Part shown: positions 34,401 through 44,107 of the stretch, piece after piece
Layout: the number at the start of each line of letters is the position of its first letter
How positions within the stretch are numbered: the first letter of the stretch is position 1
From: Harmothoe impar
Taxonomy: Eukaryota; Annelida; Polychaeta; Phyllodocida; Polynoidae
Assembly (NCBI GenBank): GCA_947462335.1
Contig: OX381704.1
Span: 44,334,942 to 44,398,941 of the forward strand
Direction of reading: 5' to 3'
Length of the DNA stretch: 64,000 nucleotides
Notes under the pieces: model-generated
The model's input: only the letters and a program-made list of their open reading frames with translations
Databases searched by the model: none
Told to the model about the DNA's origin: nothing
Program-made: the position numbers and the translations under genes

Positions 34401-37019
34401 TTACTGGCCCCTAGTGGTGAGTGGATCCTTCTCTGTATCTGGGGCAAAAAACTGTGTTGTGTGGTCAGGCTGTATTCTCTTCCCTCTGAGATAAAGCAGC
34501 CTGAAATAGGGAGAATAATATGAACATTGATAAGTATAAGAAATCCATCAAATTTGCCAATTACCTTTTCCTTATTTCGCAAAATTGAAAATTACCTATA
34601 CACATAATTGTTTCTATTGAAATTTTTGGTTTCCCACATGACCAACACAATGCATGTAGATACAATTTTGTATTCAGGTATAGTCTTACAAAGTGTTTTC
34701 CTGTTTTCTCAGCGATCCTTTTGAAGAGAGCCATTCTATTGCATATTAAAACTAAACTTGGCTGATATCTTCTATCACATTTCTTAACCTTCTTGATTAA
34801 TGATTAATGTTGGCATACTTACATTGCTAGTCCGAATGGTACTACATAGAGCAGGGCTGCTATAATGAAGACGAGTCCTGTGAAAGTGACAGACGAGCCA
34901 TAGATGGCATTGAAGAAGACAGTACCCACCATGGCGCTGACCATGCTCACCCAGGCATGGCTGGCAAACAGGGCCCCTGTGGGAAATAAACATGTGTTTT
35001 TTGGTTAATGTCAAATAAAGATCTACTGGCACCAGTCATGGGCAAAGGACAATATTGGTTTTACAACTCTAAAACTAAATGCAAGGCCCAATTTACCTTG
35101 GTTGTCACTGCTGACTAGCTTAGAGGTGATTGACCTGACCATGGGGTCTGCTATCTGGGCACCGAATCCTGCCACTGGTGCTGGAAACAAACACAGGAGT
35201 CAGACCAACAGCTTATACCACCATCATTGTTCATCATGTCAGGCCATCCAGGGGGAACACATATCACAATGGAAGCTGCAACAAGTACACATTCTGGTGT
35301 GGTATTACAGACGATTTAGTTGAAGATACTTATAGTATTTCTAACAGTTTTAAACGTCCCTTCTTTATATGACTATACAGTAACCATATTTTGTAAGAGG
35401 TGAGAAGTGATGATTGTATGAAAGTGGGCATTTACAGTTACTCCTTAGGCCAGACCAAAAAAAATTGGTCAATGGATTTCGCGCACCTTATTTTCGGAAA
35501 TGGAAATTTATTTATTTTTTGAAAAAAAAAGTTGTCAATGGATTTCGCTCGCCTCATTTTTTTCAAAATTGATTTTTTTTTTCAAAATTTTCTTCCAGTA
35601 ATTCCCCCAGATCAACCAATAAATTATTAAATTAGGGGACTTTTGTCAGAGGCTATGTAAAAAAAAAGAAAAAATTGTCGCTCGCTCCACTTTTCCACCA
35701 ACAAAATCCATTGACAAAAACAAATCTTAAAAAAAAAAAAGTGACTAACCTACACACATATATAAAGTACTCACTGCATTGCATCTCAAAAATAGGATGA
35801 ACCTCCAAATTGCAAACCCAACCCGAAAGTCAATGTTTGCATTGCATTAGTTCTTAAACATTAACTTACCTAGAAATATGATCCACGTTTGAGAAGCCAG
35901 TCCCACCACAATATCATAAGCTGCATTAGATACAATACTACCCAGGGCCAGCACGGCCTCTGGTAGTCGACCTGCCAGCAGCTTCAGGAGCACAAATGAG
36001 CTGGTAAACTTGACAGCGAGTGCTATGGCTGTATAGTAGCCCACCAGAGTGGAGTCCCAGCACAGAGGTCTGTTGACGAGGTACAGGGTGATGGTCTCTG
36101 TGTTCACCATGTTAGCTGCAGCACACATCCCCACCACCCCAAGTCCCAGGCCCAGACTCAGCCTCTTACCATACATGGTGGGCCCAAAGTACAGCCTAAA
36201 TGAACGCTTGTAGTTGTCACAGCTAAATAGGGTTGCATTAGGCAGTCTGTAGAGCGTCTCAGGGAGGATGAATAATATGTAAATTAGATTGATAATCTGA
36301 AGGATGAGGATGACTATAAATGGGTAGAGGTAGCCAAAGTTAGCAATGGCTTCCCCTATGGCTACCTGGGCCAGGATCTGCCCCAACCCCATGCACAGTT
36401 CAACAATGAATATCCTAAAGCCTCGGTTGTCCTTTGTCGTGACGTCAGCCATGTAGGAGTAGCAGGTCATGAGGAACGACCCTACTCCACCCAGGATGCC
36501 CTGCGCGAAGAGGGCAACACAGAAGATCTCAAGTGGCAACCGGAAGCCAGTTACCAGGACGGACAGGAAGATGCGCAGGATCTCCCCGACCAGCGGCGGG
36601 ACAAGGCCATACTTCCGGCCCATCTTGTCACTGTAGGAGCCTAGAAGGAGGGTGGTGATGAGGCAGGGTACGACCCCTGACAGGGTCATCAAGGTCATAA
36701 AGGCCGCTGCTGCAGCCTGCACCTCGGCCTCCTGCCCATTGTCAGACTGCCCTCCACAGCTGCTATCTGAGACATTGGTAGTGGTGTTAGCCCCTGTGGT
36801 GTTGACACCCAGGTCCTGTCCCAGGCGGTAGTTGACATACTGGATCTGTAGAGGTGTAGAGGCATTAAATGCCACATTGTAGATGATGATAGCGGGTTCT
36901 ACTGTCACCCACCTGCTGACTGTACGTAGGCGGTTGGCTGACCCATCCACACTGTCCCCCTTTGCCTTGGTAGATGCAGGGAAAGTCTTGTATTTTGTCT
37001 CTGATTCATGACTAGCCAT
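34401..37019 (-). CDS. SLC46-type MFS transporter (proton-coupled folate transporter family)
   Basis: Four coding exons, right to left: 35870-37019, 35097-35180, 34823-34976, 34401-34500. They have in-phase GT-AG junctions and give 495 residues, a normal SLC46 length. The first TM begins in VEPAIIIYNVAF (40-51). An extracellular loop carries NxT/NxS glycosylation sites around 73-84 and a Cys at 88. The MFS loop 2-3 signature GSYSDKMGRK is at 127-136, YMADVTTKDNRGFR at 189-202, and a Cys-containing segment at 267-320 follows the central loop. The C-terminal half (TM7-12) ends with FGLAMLLYLR and a short tail. SLC46 members are proton-coupled carriers of folates (A1) or lysosomal/plasma-membrane carriers of muropeptides and other anions (A2, A3); which applies cannot be told here. 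The first exon encodes 77% of the protein without an intron. Confidence 0.9.
35455..35740. repeat. Low-complexity repeat with GTCAATGGATTTCGC words
   Basis: In intron 1 of the SLC46 gene. (G)TCAATGGATTTCGCKC occurs twice (about 35469 and 35536) and its complement AATCCATTGAC once near 35706, between A- and T-runs. It is possibly an inverted-repeat element in decay. Confidence 0.45.
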
Positions 37020-38968
37020 TTTAGATGCTGGTTTGTAATCCGTCCAGTGTTAAGAAAGATCTCTATGAACATGTCCTACACATCCTTATCTGTACAGAGG
37101 GACCCCTCTTACCTCTTATCTCTATCCACAATATACTACAGACAATTAGTCACTGTGTTGTGCCCATCGATGTTAAGCCATAAACATGACTCATGCTCAG
37201 ACACATGACGGTGTCTTGTCTCAGAAGAAAATGCTGTATGTTGTGTGCATTTGGGAGCGGTGCTATGGGAACCCAAAGGGCCCATGAAGTCTATACAAAT
37301 ATCAAGACACAGGATTTGACCTATATACATTTATTTTGCTCCGTTTGCGCTTTACGAAAATATGCATTACTGATTTGATAATGGAACACTACGAGAATGA
37401 ATAGCAGGGGTGGAGGAAGCAAATGTCATTGGTGGGGAGGGGGTGCATGGTTCTTGGTTGGGAGCCCTATACGATTTTAAATAGGTTTTAATCATTCCCA
37501 GCCATCACACCCAAATGGGCCCCATATAGGATAGATTAGGACACGGTGGGCTAGCCCACACCTATAGGATATTAACAATGGTGAATGTTAGAGCTGCCAG
37601 GTGGGGTCAATGTGGGCTTGGTCCACAATTTTAGTGTTTCATATTTGCTCTGCAAATCCTTTAATCCATGCTTATTTCTGAAAACGTCTTTTAGATTTAG
37701 ATTTTAATTTGAAATTATATGCCTTTTTGCATTAGTGGGATTACCTGCGTTCGAGGTTATCAATCTGGGCAAAGGTATAGATTCCTTAAGTTCTGTACCC
37801 ACTGGAACCCCCTGGTGGCAAAGAGAGTGAAAATGACACCACTGATATGACAGAACAGGAATTGAGGGGGAGATATCGGGGCATATGTGAGGGAGGGAAC
37901 TAAGCGACCTGCTTATGCATTCAAGTCCCCTTTCCAATCTTATTTGCGTGTCATAACACAAAAATTAACAGTCATAACACAAATAGTCCCCACAGTTAAA
38001 ACACGATACCGGATTTCCGTGGCAAATAGAAGATCAATGCGGGGTTCTGGAGAGCAGGAGTTTTTAATATTGACGCTACTGTATGTTTCATAATCATATT
38101 ACATTCCAACAGGTTCAATTCTTTGAGTATAGTCAACTGATAATGGAGTAATACAGAATAGGTATTTGACATTATGAACGGACCACTACTGCAAAATTGA
38201 TGTTGATGGTATGGTAAGAGTAATACAATAAAGGCAGGTGTTGATTTGGACACCATTTGTCTTAAATTACACAGTCAATATACATATTTCACTTAGCATT
38301 TCAATTAAGGATGAAAGCTGTGGGAGTTTCCCGTCTTACAAATACAATACACCAAATATTATAGCAACCTCCTAGATGGTTCAGACCGTTCTCTAACTGC
38401 TTGAACATTGGGGTTCTTGTTCAATCCATGGTGGCTTTCCCTTTATAGTGATACATCATTCCTATGGAGATTTATAGAAAAATGTGTTCAATTCCATAAA
38501 AAATAATGTATGCATACCACTTTGTGAGAGTGGATTTCACATCATGATCAAATTGCGCATAAGGTCGGACACTAACCACACCCAGACTCGGAGACCATAT
38601 CATAATTACGTCAGACACCATATAATAAATATTGAGTTGTATTCATTTAGGCCACTCTATAAGTGAAAAAGAAATCCCCAGTGTGTAGTGACCCTAATAA
38701 TCTGCCCATAGAGGCAATCATATATCAGCTAACATATCATTCGGCTCTAGAATCATATCTGCCATGACAGTGGCGTAGGAAAAGGGGGGGGGGGCGGGGG
38801 GCGCAATCACTGAGTAGGGGGGCCCTGAATATGTTTGCCCCCCCCCCCCCAATTAGAACTAAAGGGGGCTCAAATACTTTGTTTCTATACAATAAAATAT
38901 GCAAGTGTGTAAATGATACAGCATGCGTAAAGACCAATATCTAAAGTTGGTTAAAGTGGGTCCCTATG
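37020..38968. other. Upstream of the SLC46 gene, no gene recognised
   Basis: About 1.9 kb. The side next to 37019 should contain the SLC46 5' UTR and promoter. Poly-G and poly-C runs occur at 38784-38800 and 38839-38852. Confidence 0.4.
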
Positions 38969-39727
38969 CACTGAAAATAATGAATCTCAAATGTTAGTCA
39001 AAAGTTAGTAGGTTGTACTAAGATTTTACTAACTTTTGTACAATCATTAGCGAAAATTACGTGCCCAAAGTTCCTATCCTATCTTAGCGTTTTGCTGCTA
39101 ACGCTTAGCTAAAAGTTAGCGTTGCCTTGGATTGCCTGAAATTATTAGTTATTTATTAGTAATCAGTTAGTAATGGTCTTACAGTGTACATCTATTATCA
39201 ATCAGTGGCAGCAGCACATGGCCCTGGCTAATATGCATCAACCACAGCATGAGCTACCTGTGAATTCACTGGTAACTCCATCCATTGAAGCCAGTCTGTC
39301 CACTTAACAGTTACTGCTCTCTATATTTGGCCATATAGAGACTTGAGTCTGTCTTTGATATATGCATTTTTCAAAAACACAAAAAAGGTGTTTCATTCAG
39401 AAAGCCTCATTGGAATAGGTTGATCTGTCTTTAATAAAGATCTGCCTAAGTAGATACATACATACATTAAGTTACACCCTATATCATATTCAATGTTAGA
39501 AAAGGTTACCTTTAAGTATGATAACAAGGGCAATTACAATCTTGTAACATAGATAAATATCTCATAATTTGCTTGTGCTGTCACCTGGTGTGGAATTCCT
39601 GTGGTTAGATGGTTAGTGAAAAGTTAGTCATAGTTTAGCAAATTCTTAGTTCGATTTAATAATGCTGATAAGTTAGTGGTTTTGACTAAGAAATATTAGC
39701 ATTGACTAACCCCCGAAATTTTCAGTG
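38969..39727. mobile_element. CACTG-terminated MITE, long type
   Basis: 759 bp from CACTGAAAATAATG to CGAAATTTTCAGTG with TG on both flanks. Subterminal GTTAGTCAA(A/T) words occur in both orientations. No transposase frame. Confidence 0.75.
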
Positions 39728-39894
39728 TGGGCGTCCCCAATGAAGATTTGCTTCCTACGCCTCTGCATGACGTGTATACTTAGTAGTCGTACAAGACTTT
39801 TGCTGCAGTTTAATCGTCTGAAATCAACATATTAATACACGTCCTTTATAATACCTGTGCTATTAGCGAGATATTTAACCTGTTTACGGTTTAT

Positions 39895-40092
39895 TAACAT
39901 AGCCCCCGACGTCACGACCTGTGATGTCACACCCTACTTGTATCAGTAATGGAAGGATTACCCCCAGATAGTGGGGTGCTACACTCCAGGCAGGTACAAG
40001 GTTCGAGGTCTGTATGTATATACATGGTGCACCAACTGCATGCCGTGCAGTTTGTAGTCAGGAAATAGGAACATCAGTGACTGCAGAGTCTG
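39895..40092 (+). promoter_or_regulatory. Probable promoter and noncoding first exon of the lectin gene
   Basis: The first coding lectin exon is preceded by an acceptor (TTTCTGACAG, ending 50862), so a 5' UTR exon is required upstream. A strong donor, GTAAGT at 40093, ends a candidate exon (GAGTCTG|GTAAGT). A CRE-like GACGTCAC lies near 39908 and TGATGTCAC near 39922. The transcription start is not placed. The link across 10.8 kb is inference. Confidence 0.4.
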
Positions 40093-41240
40093 GTAAGTTA
40101 ACACGTTAGGCTACTACGTTGATAGGCTAAGGAATAGATAATTTATAATTGTGTCATAACACATGAAGAGATCACAGAATGTTTTGTGTTGGTCTAAAGA
40201 AGTATTATTTTTGTTTTATGCAACCAATGATATAAGTGTCTTCGAAGTGTTAGCTTGCCTCTGCCTTTAGGACTGGCATCCTCCGAATGTCGTGTTATAT
40301 ATTTTACTATTTCCAGTAGGCATACTTTCTAACATTGAAATATATTTATGTAAACTATACAAGTAAAAGGAATATTCCTGGCAATATGGGCCCTTCCTGC
40401 CAATGGATCGTGTGGACTATATTTAGCGTCTGATCCCAGATAGTCAACATTATTTAAGCGTTACACCACAGGAGACATGCTGAACACACATAGCACACAG
40501 TTTAGGTAGGTCATTGCTATTTTGGAGACTAAACACATGGATGATTTTCCAGGTGTTATGATGATAATACACACAACAGAATATCAGGGCAGTAGGCTGC
40601 GACCAGACAAATCAAGGCAGATTAGAATTGCATGGCAGTGCAATTTTATTGTAACTCAATTCAATATGCAATTTGAGCTAACTTGATTATTTCCAGATAA
40701 ATTACACATTGGTCACCCTGACCGAGTTATTTACTACAATTAATTACAGAGCTCATGTGTGAGTGAAAGCAATCTGGATATAGGTTGGTCCTTCACTATG
40801 GTGGTAAATTAAGATCCACACTGTTACACATATGACCAGTTGTGTTCCACCTTTTGCTGCCTACTATCGGTAGGCCTAATCCATTACAGAAGACATAATT
40901 ATGGTACATTTGCAAATCAGAATATCAAAAACTCGGAGGTAGACCTTCTGTAAATCATAAAACAGAAACTGCCCCACAAGGCATTGGTCAAGACATAAAG
41001 TTGTATTAAACTTAAAATGATAAAAAGGTATTCGGTGTATCTACAAGTTATACCCAGTTAAATGCATATACATGCATGTTTCGTATTCTGTTCCTCCAAA
41101 TTAAGTGCTTGGTAAAGTCTGGATCTATTCGTCAACTTCCTGCATAGTAGCATTACACAAATTATCTGTCCTGCATACAACAACATTAATTTTATGCTGA
41201 CTGTAAAATATATATGTGGCCTATATATATATATATATAT
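40093..41240. other. First-intron sequence before the retrotransposon
   Basis: AT-rich, no coding signal. It ends in a (TA)n microsatellite (41222-41240) into which the retrotransposon inserted. Confidence 0.5.
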
Positions 41241-41516
41241 TGTAGCGGGCGGGAGAGGGGAGGACGGTCACGCGAGGCCTCCCCTGTCGCTACACTCTCG
41301 GGCGGGGCGGGTTCGTACGAGGACAAGTCGTACGGAACCGCCCCGACCCTTTTCCGGACGAGCGTATGGACGCTGGGGTGGGCGGGGGCTATATAAAGAG
41401 CGGCACCGCCGCAGTTGTGTCAGTTGAGTTTATGTTACCTACAATAAAGGATCGCTTGGAATACCCTACATGGTCAGCTGTCGTGTTCTCTATCCGATGC
41501 CCTTAATTTCCTTACA
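41241..41516 (+). repeat. 5' LTR
   Basis: 276 bp. TATA box TATATAAA at 41390-41397 and poly(A) signal AATAAA at 41443-41448 imply a short R region starting near 41420. Two strong hairpins precede the TATA box. The first has TGTAGCG (41241) paired with CGCTACA (41288-41294), enclosing GGGGAGG/CCTCCCC. The second spans 41303-41345, with an 18-bp near-perfect stem around loop GGACAAG. Confidence 0.96.
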
Positions 41517-41517
41517 T

Positions 41518-41531
41518 TGGTGACAGCGGTG
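41518..41531 (+). other. Primer-binding site, tRNA-Leu type
   Basis: TGGTGACAGCGGTG begins one base after the LTR. It complements the 3' end of a tRNA-Leu whose acceptor end is CCACCGCTGNCACCA, with one possible mismatch. It primes minus-strand DNA synthesis. Confidence 0.75.
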
Positions 41532-41564
41532 AACAACAGGCATAGGACCCACGGACATTACACG

Positions 41565-42929
41565 ATGTTAAGGGGCGAGAACGGGATGGACAGCGGCGAG
41601 AAGGGAGAGGCAGCGCGGACGGGTGATGAACACCCGGAGGGAAGACGCACGGTGGAGATGCGGGACCCGGGAACCGCGGGGGAACCGAGAGGGGCGGCGC
41701 TGGAAGGGCGCTTGGGCGGCAACTTGGTCGAATGCGCGGACGAGGATGTCTTCCTGCGGAGGAGCAGGGACACAGAACGGACGCCGGACGTGTGGAACTT
41801 CGGACGGCCGGACTCAGCGGGCGGGGCTCGAGGGACGGCGCCGTGGCGCACAGACGGCCGGCGACGGACGGGATGGGGCTCGGCAGAATCCGCAGGGGCC
41901 GGTGGCGACTTGCCGCGAGAAAGGGCCGGAGGGCGGCGGAAGGAGGCCGTCCGGAGAGGGGAGAGACCAAGAAGCGGCGAAGGGGACGAGTTGGGGGGCC
42001 AACGGATCGTCCGGGAGCAGGGACCGGCAGGGGGACTGCAGGTAACGGTGCCTAATACGCCGGCGGGAGACGGGGGACGCCCGGTAGTGATGCCCGCACA
42101 GTTCGACGGTACGACCGACCTGGATGAGTTTATGGCGCACTTCCGACTTTGTGTGCAGGCCAACAAGTGGGACGACCAAACGGCGGGTATGTTTCTCGGA
42201 ATAAGCCTCCGGGGGAACGCGAGACGGCTCCTGTCCCGCCTGGCGCCGGGGGAGCAGCTGGCGTACGCGGAATTGGTCGGGGCGCTGCAGCAAAGGTTCC
42301 AACCGAGGAACCAGGCGGAGTCGCACAAGGCTGTATTCCGGGGGCGGGACCGACGAGCAGAGGAGGACCTGGTCTCCTACTCAGAAGAGTTGGAGCGGCT
42401 AGCCAGACTGGGATATCCGGACGCGGACGGGGAGACTATCTGCAGTCTGGCAAAAGACAGGTTCCTCGACGGCCTGAAGGACAGTCAATTGAGGTACTTC
42501 ATATTATATTCCCAGCCCCGGACGCTGGAAGACGCGGTAACCGTGGGGGTACGGGCGGAAGCCCATCTAACGAAGGACCGGCAGTCGGGGAAGAGGAACG
42601 ATCGGGTATTTGCCACAGACGCCACCATGGCGGACGAACTCGAGTCCCTGCGGAAAGAGTTCACACGGGAGCTGGCGCCCCTGAGGGCGGACTTCATGCG
42701 GGAGCTGGCGAACCTCCGAAAGGATTTGTGCCCGCCGGTCGGGGGTCCCGGGACGGCGACGGGAGCGCAGCGGCCCTCCGGGAGGGGATGCTTCAGGTGC
42801 GGAAAGGACGGACACTTCCGGCGGGAATGCCCGGAGCGGCCTCCCGAGGAGGGCCGGCAAGGACAGGAAGGCGGGAAACCGGTGGAGGGGAAACCGGCAT
42901 CGGGAAACGGCCAGCGGCCCCAGAACTAG
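41565..42929 (+). CDS. gag: gag (capsid/nucleocapsid)
   Basis: 454 residues from the first in-frame ATG after the primer site. The frame is open upstream to 41517, but only with non-ATG codons. The first 165 residues are charged and Gly/Arg-rich. A retrotransposon Gag (capsid-like) domain begins near MPAQFDGTTDLDEFMAHF and runs about 170-345. A zinc knuckle C-x2-C-x4-H-x4-C (C409, C412, H417, C422) marks the nucleocapsid part. The gag stop at 42927-42929 lies in the loop of the frameshift hairpin. Gag assembles the particle and packages RNA. Gag appears intact, so this copy might still supply particles even though its pol is broken. Confidence 0.93.
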   Translation: MLRGENGMDSGEKGEAARTGDEHPEGRRTVEMRDPGTAGEPRGAALEGRLGGNLVECADEDVFLRRSRDTERTPDVWNFGRPDSAGGARGTAPWRTDGRRRTGWGSAESAGAGGDLPRERAGGRRKEAVRRGERPRSGEGDELGGQRIVREQGPAGGLQVTVPNTPAGDGGRPVVMPAQFDGTTDLDEFMAHFRLCVQANKWDDQTAGMFLGISLRGNARRLLSRLAPGEQLAYAELVGALQQRFQPRNQAESHKAVFRGRDRRAEEDLVSYSEELERLARLGYPDADGETICSLAKDRFLDGLKDSQLRYFILYSQPRTLEDAVTVGVRAEAHLTKDRQSGKRNDRVFATDATMADELESLRKEFTRELAPLRADFMRELANLRKDLCPPVGGPGTATGAQRPSGRGCFRCGKDGHFRRECPERPPEEGRQGQEGGKPVEGKPASGNGQRPQN

Positions 42930-42944
42930 GGAGTCCTGGGGCCG
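42902..42944 (+). promoter_or_regulatory. -1 ribosomal frameshift signal between gag and protease
   Basis: The slippery heptamer G GGA AAC (42902-42908) is in phase with gag (codons GGA AAC). After a 6-nt spacer comes a perfect 9-bp stem, CGGCCCCAG (42915-42923) with CTGGGGCCG (42936-42944), and a 12-nt loop containing the gag stop. A -1 slip enters exactly the frame that encodes protease. Heptamers of this type are used by retroviral gag-pro junctions. Confidence 0.85.
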
Positions 42945-43606
42945 AGAAAGGACGACCGGAAATATCGGTAACGTCGGTACAGGGCCGAGAAAAGAAGGGG
43001 ACAGGCCTCATAGTGGAGGGAAAACTCTTCGGACATGACATCAGTATGTTGGTGGACACGGGCGCCTCGGCCAGCATGCTATCCACGCGGTGGTGGCAGC
43101 GACAAAATGCCCCGGCGGCCCTGGTGGCGCACGACCGGACGGTAGTGTGCGCGGACGGGAGGCCCATGCAAATAAAAGGCCGTACGGAGGGGGCACTGCA
43201 ATTCGCCGGAGAGAAAATGATGGGGACCTTCCTGGTCGCCGACATCTCGCCGGAGGGGATACTGGGAGCCGACATCATAAGGGGCAACGGCATACTGGTA
43301 GATATGAACGGGGAGAGGTTGCTGTGGGAGGAGTCGAGCGAGGGACCCCCGGAAACGAAGAAGGCTCGGACGGGCGGATGTGGGGCAATACTAACACGAG
43401 ACTGTTGTATACCGCCGGGGGAGCAGTTGGTGGTGACGGCGCGTATAGCCGGGTGGGACTTCGACGACGGACTGTATTGTGTGATCCAGGGGACACCGGA
43501 GAACGAGCGGAAGGAAGGTTTCCGGGTCGGGCGAGGGATAGTGGCACCCAACAAGAAGTGCCGTACACCGGTCATCCTATTGAACGTGGGGGCCAGGTCG
43601 CTCTGA
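42908..43606 (+). CDS. pro: Aspartic protease, -1 frame after gag
   Basis: Read by -1 shift from gag, so it has no start codon of its own. The active-site motif LVDTGAS is encoded near 43050-43070, followed by the family features GILGADII near 43256-43280. This matches the single-Asp retropepsins that act as dimers to cut Gag and Pol. The frame then continues toward RT but is closed by TGA at 43604-43606, inside a segment that in related elements is continuous. Confidence 0.88.
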   Translation, partial: RPAAPELGSPGAEKGRPEISVTSVQGREKKGTGLIVEGKLFGHDISMLVDTGASASMLSTRWWQRQNAPAALVAHDRTVVCADGRPMQIKGRTEGALQFAGEKMMGTFLVADISPEGILGADIIRGNGILVDMNGERLLWEESSEGPPETKKARTGGCGAILTRDCCIPPGEQLVVTARIAGWDFDDGLYCVIQGTPENERKEGFRVGRGIVAPNKKCRTPVILLNVGARSL

Positions 43607-43609
43607 CTA
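43604..43609 (+). promoter_or_regulatory. UGA-CUA stop in the protease-RT frame (possible readthrough site)
   Basis: The stop TGA is followed directly by CTA; UGA-CUA is a well-known efficient stop-codon readthrough context. The same frame resumes at once and runs open for 166 codons into RT. A simple CGA-to-TGA mutation at a CpG would look the same, so function is undecided. Confidence 0.5.
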
Positions 43610-44107
43610 AGGGAGAACACCCGCCTGGGAACGGCGCTGCCCCTGGAGGATTACGAGTCGGACGAGGAAGGGGCGTCGTGTGCAATGCTGGGGGCGGCAC
43701 CGGCGGGTTCAGACGGAGCGGACGGGGTGGTCAACACGCTGCTGGACGGGGTGGACGAAGGGGCCCGGCCGAGAGTGGAGGCCATGATCCGGGCGAACAT
43801 CGAGGCATTTTCGCACTGGGAAGACGATATGGGGGAGACGCACCTAGTGAAACACGGCATTCAAACGGGGGAAGCTACCCCGGTGAAACAGCGGCCCCGA
43901 CGATTGGCACCCCACAAACGCGCGGAAGCTGAGGCAAAGATCGGGGAGATGCTGGACCTCTGCATTATCGAACGTTCCACAAGCCCATGGGCGTCGCCCA
44001 TAGTCCTGGCACGGAAGAAGGACGGCCGCCCGAGATTTTGTATCGACTACCGGAAACTTAATGCGGTTACGAAGAAAGATGCCTACCCCATTCCGAGGAC
44101 ACGCTAG
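43607..44107 (+). CDS. pol: Reverse transcriptase, N-terminal part (frame broken)
   Basis: Same frame as protease. It contains the RT fingers/palm motifs SPWASPIVLARKKDG and RFCIDYRKLNAVTKKDAYPI near 43980-44090. The frame ends at TAG 44105-44107 just after the PIPR motif. The expected continuation is found in the -1 frame from 44098, with about five conserved codons missing. A small deletion is therefore the best explanation, and this copy cannot make a full RT without further recoding. An internal ATG at 43685 is the first after the UGA. Confidence 0.85.
   Translation, partial: LRENTRLGTALPLEDYESDEEGASCAMLGAAPAGSDGADGVVNTLLDGVDEGARPRVEAMIRANIEAFSHWEDDMGETHLVKHGIQTGEATPVKQRPRRLAPHKRAEAEAKIGEMLDLCIIERSTSPWASPIVLARKKDGRPRFCIDYRKLNAVTKKDAYPIPRTR

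Noticed and set aside
41517..41564. Upstream extension of the gag frame to the primer-binding site
   Set aside because: The frame there begins with TTG and overlaps the tRNA primer site; the first ATG is at 41565.
42149..42907. Plus-strand open frame overlapping gag upstream of protease
   Set aside because: Gly/Arg-rich shadow of gag in the -1 frame; only the part after the slippery site is translated in a meaningful way.
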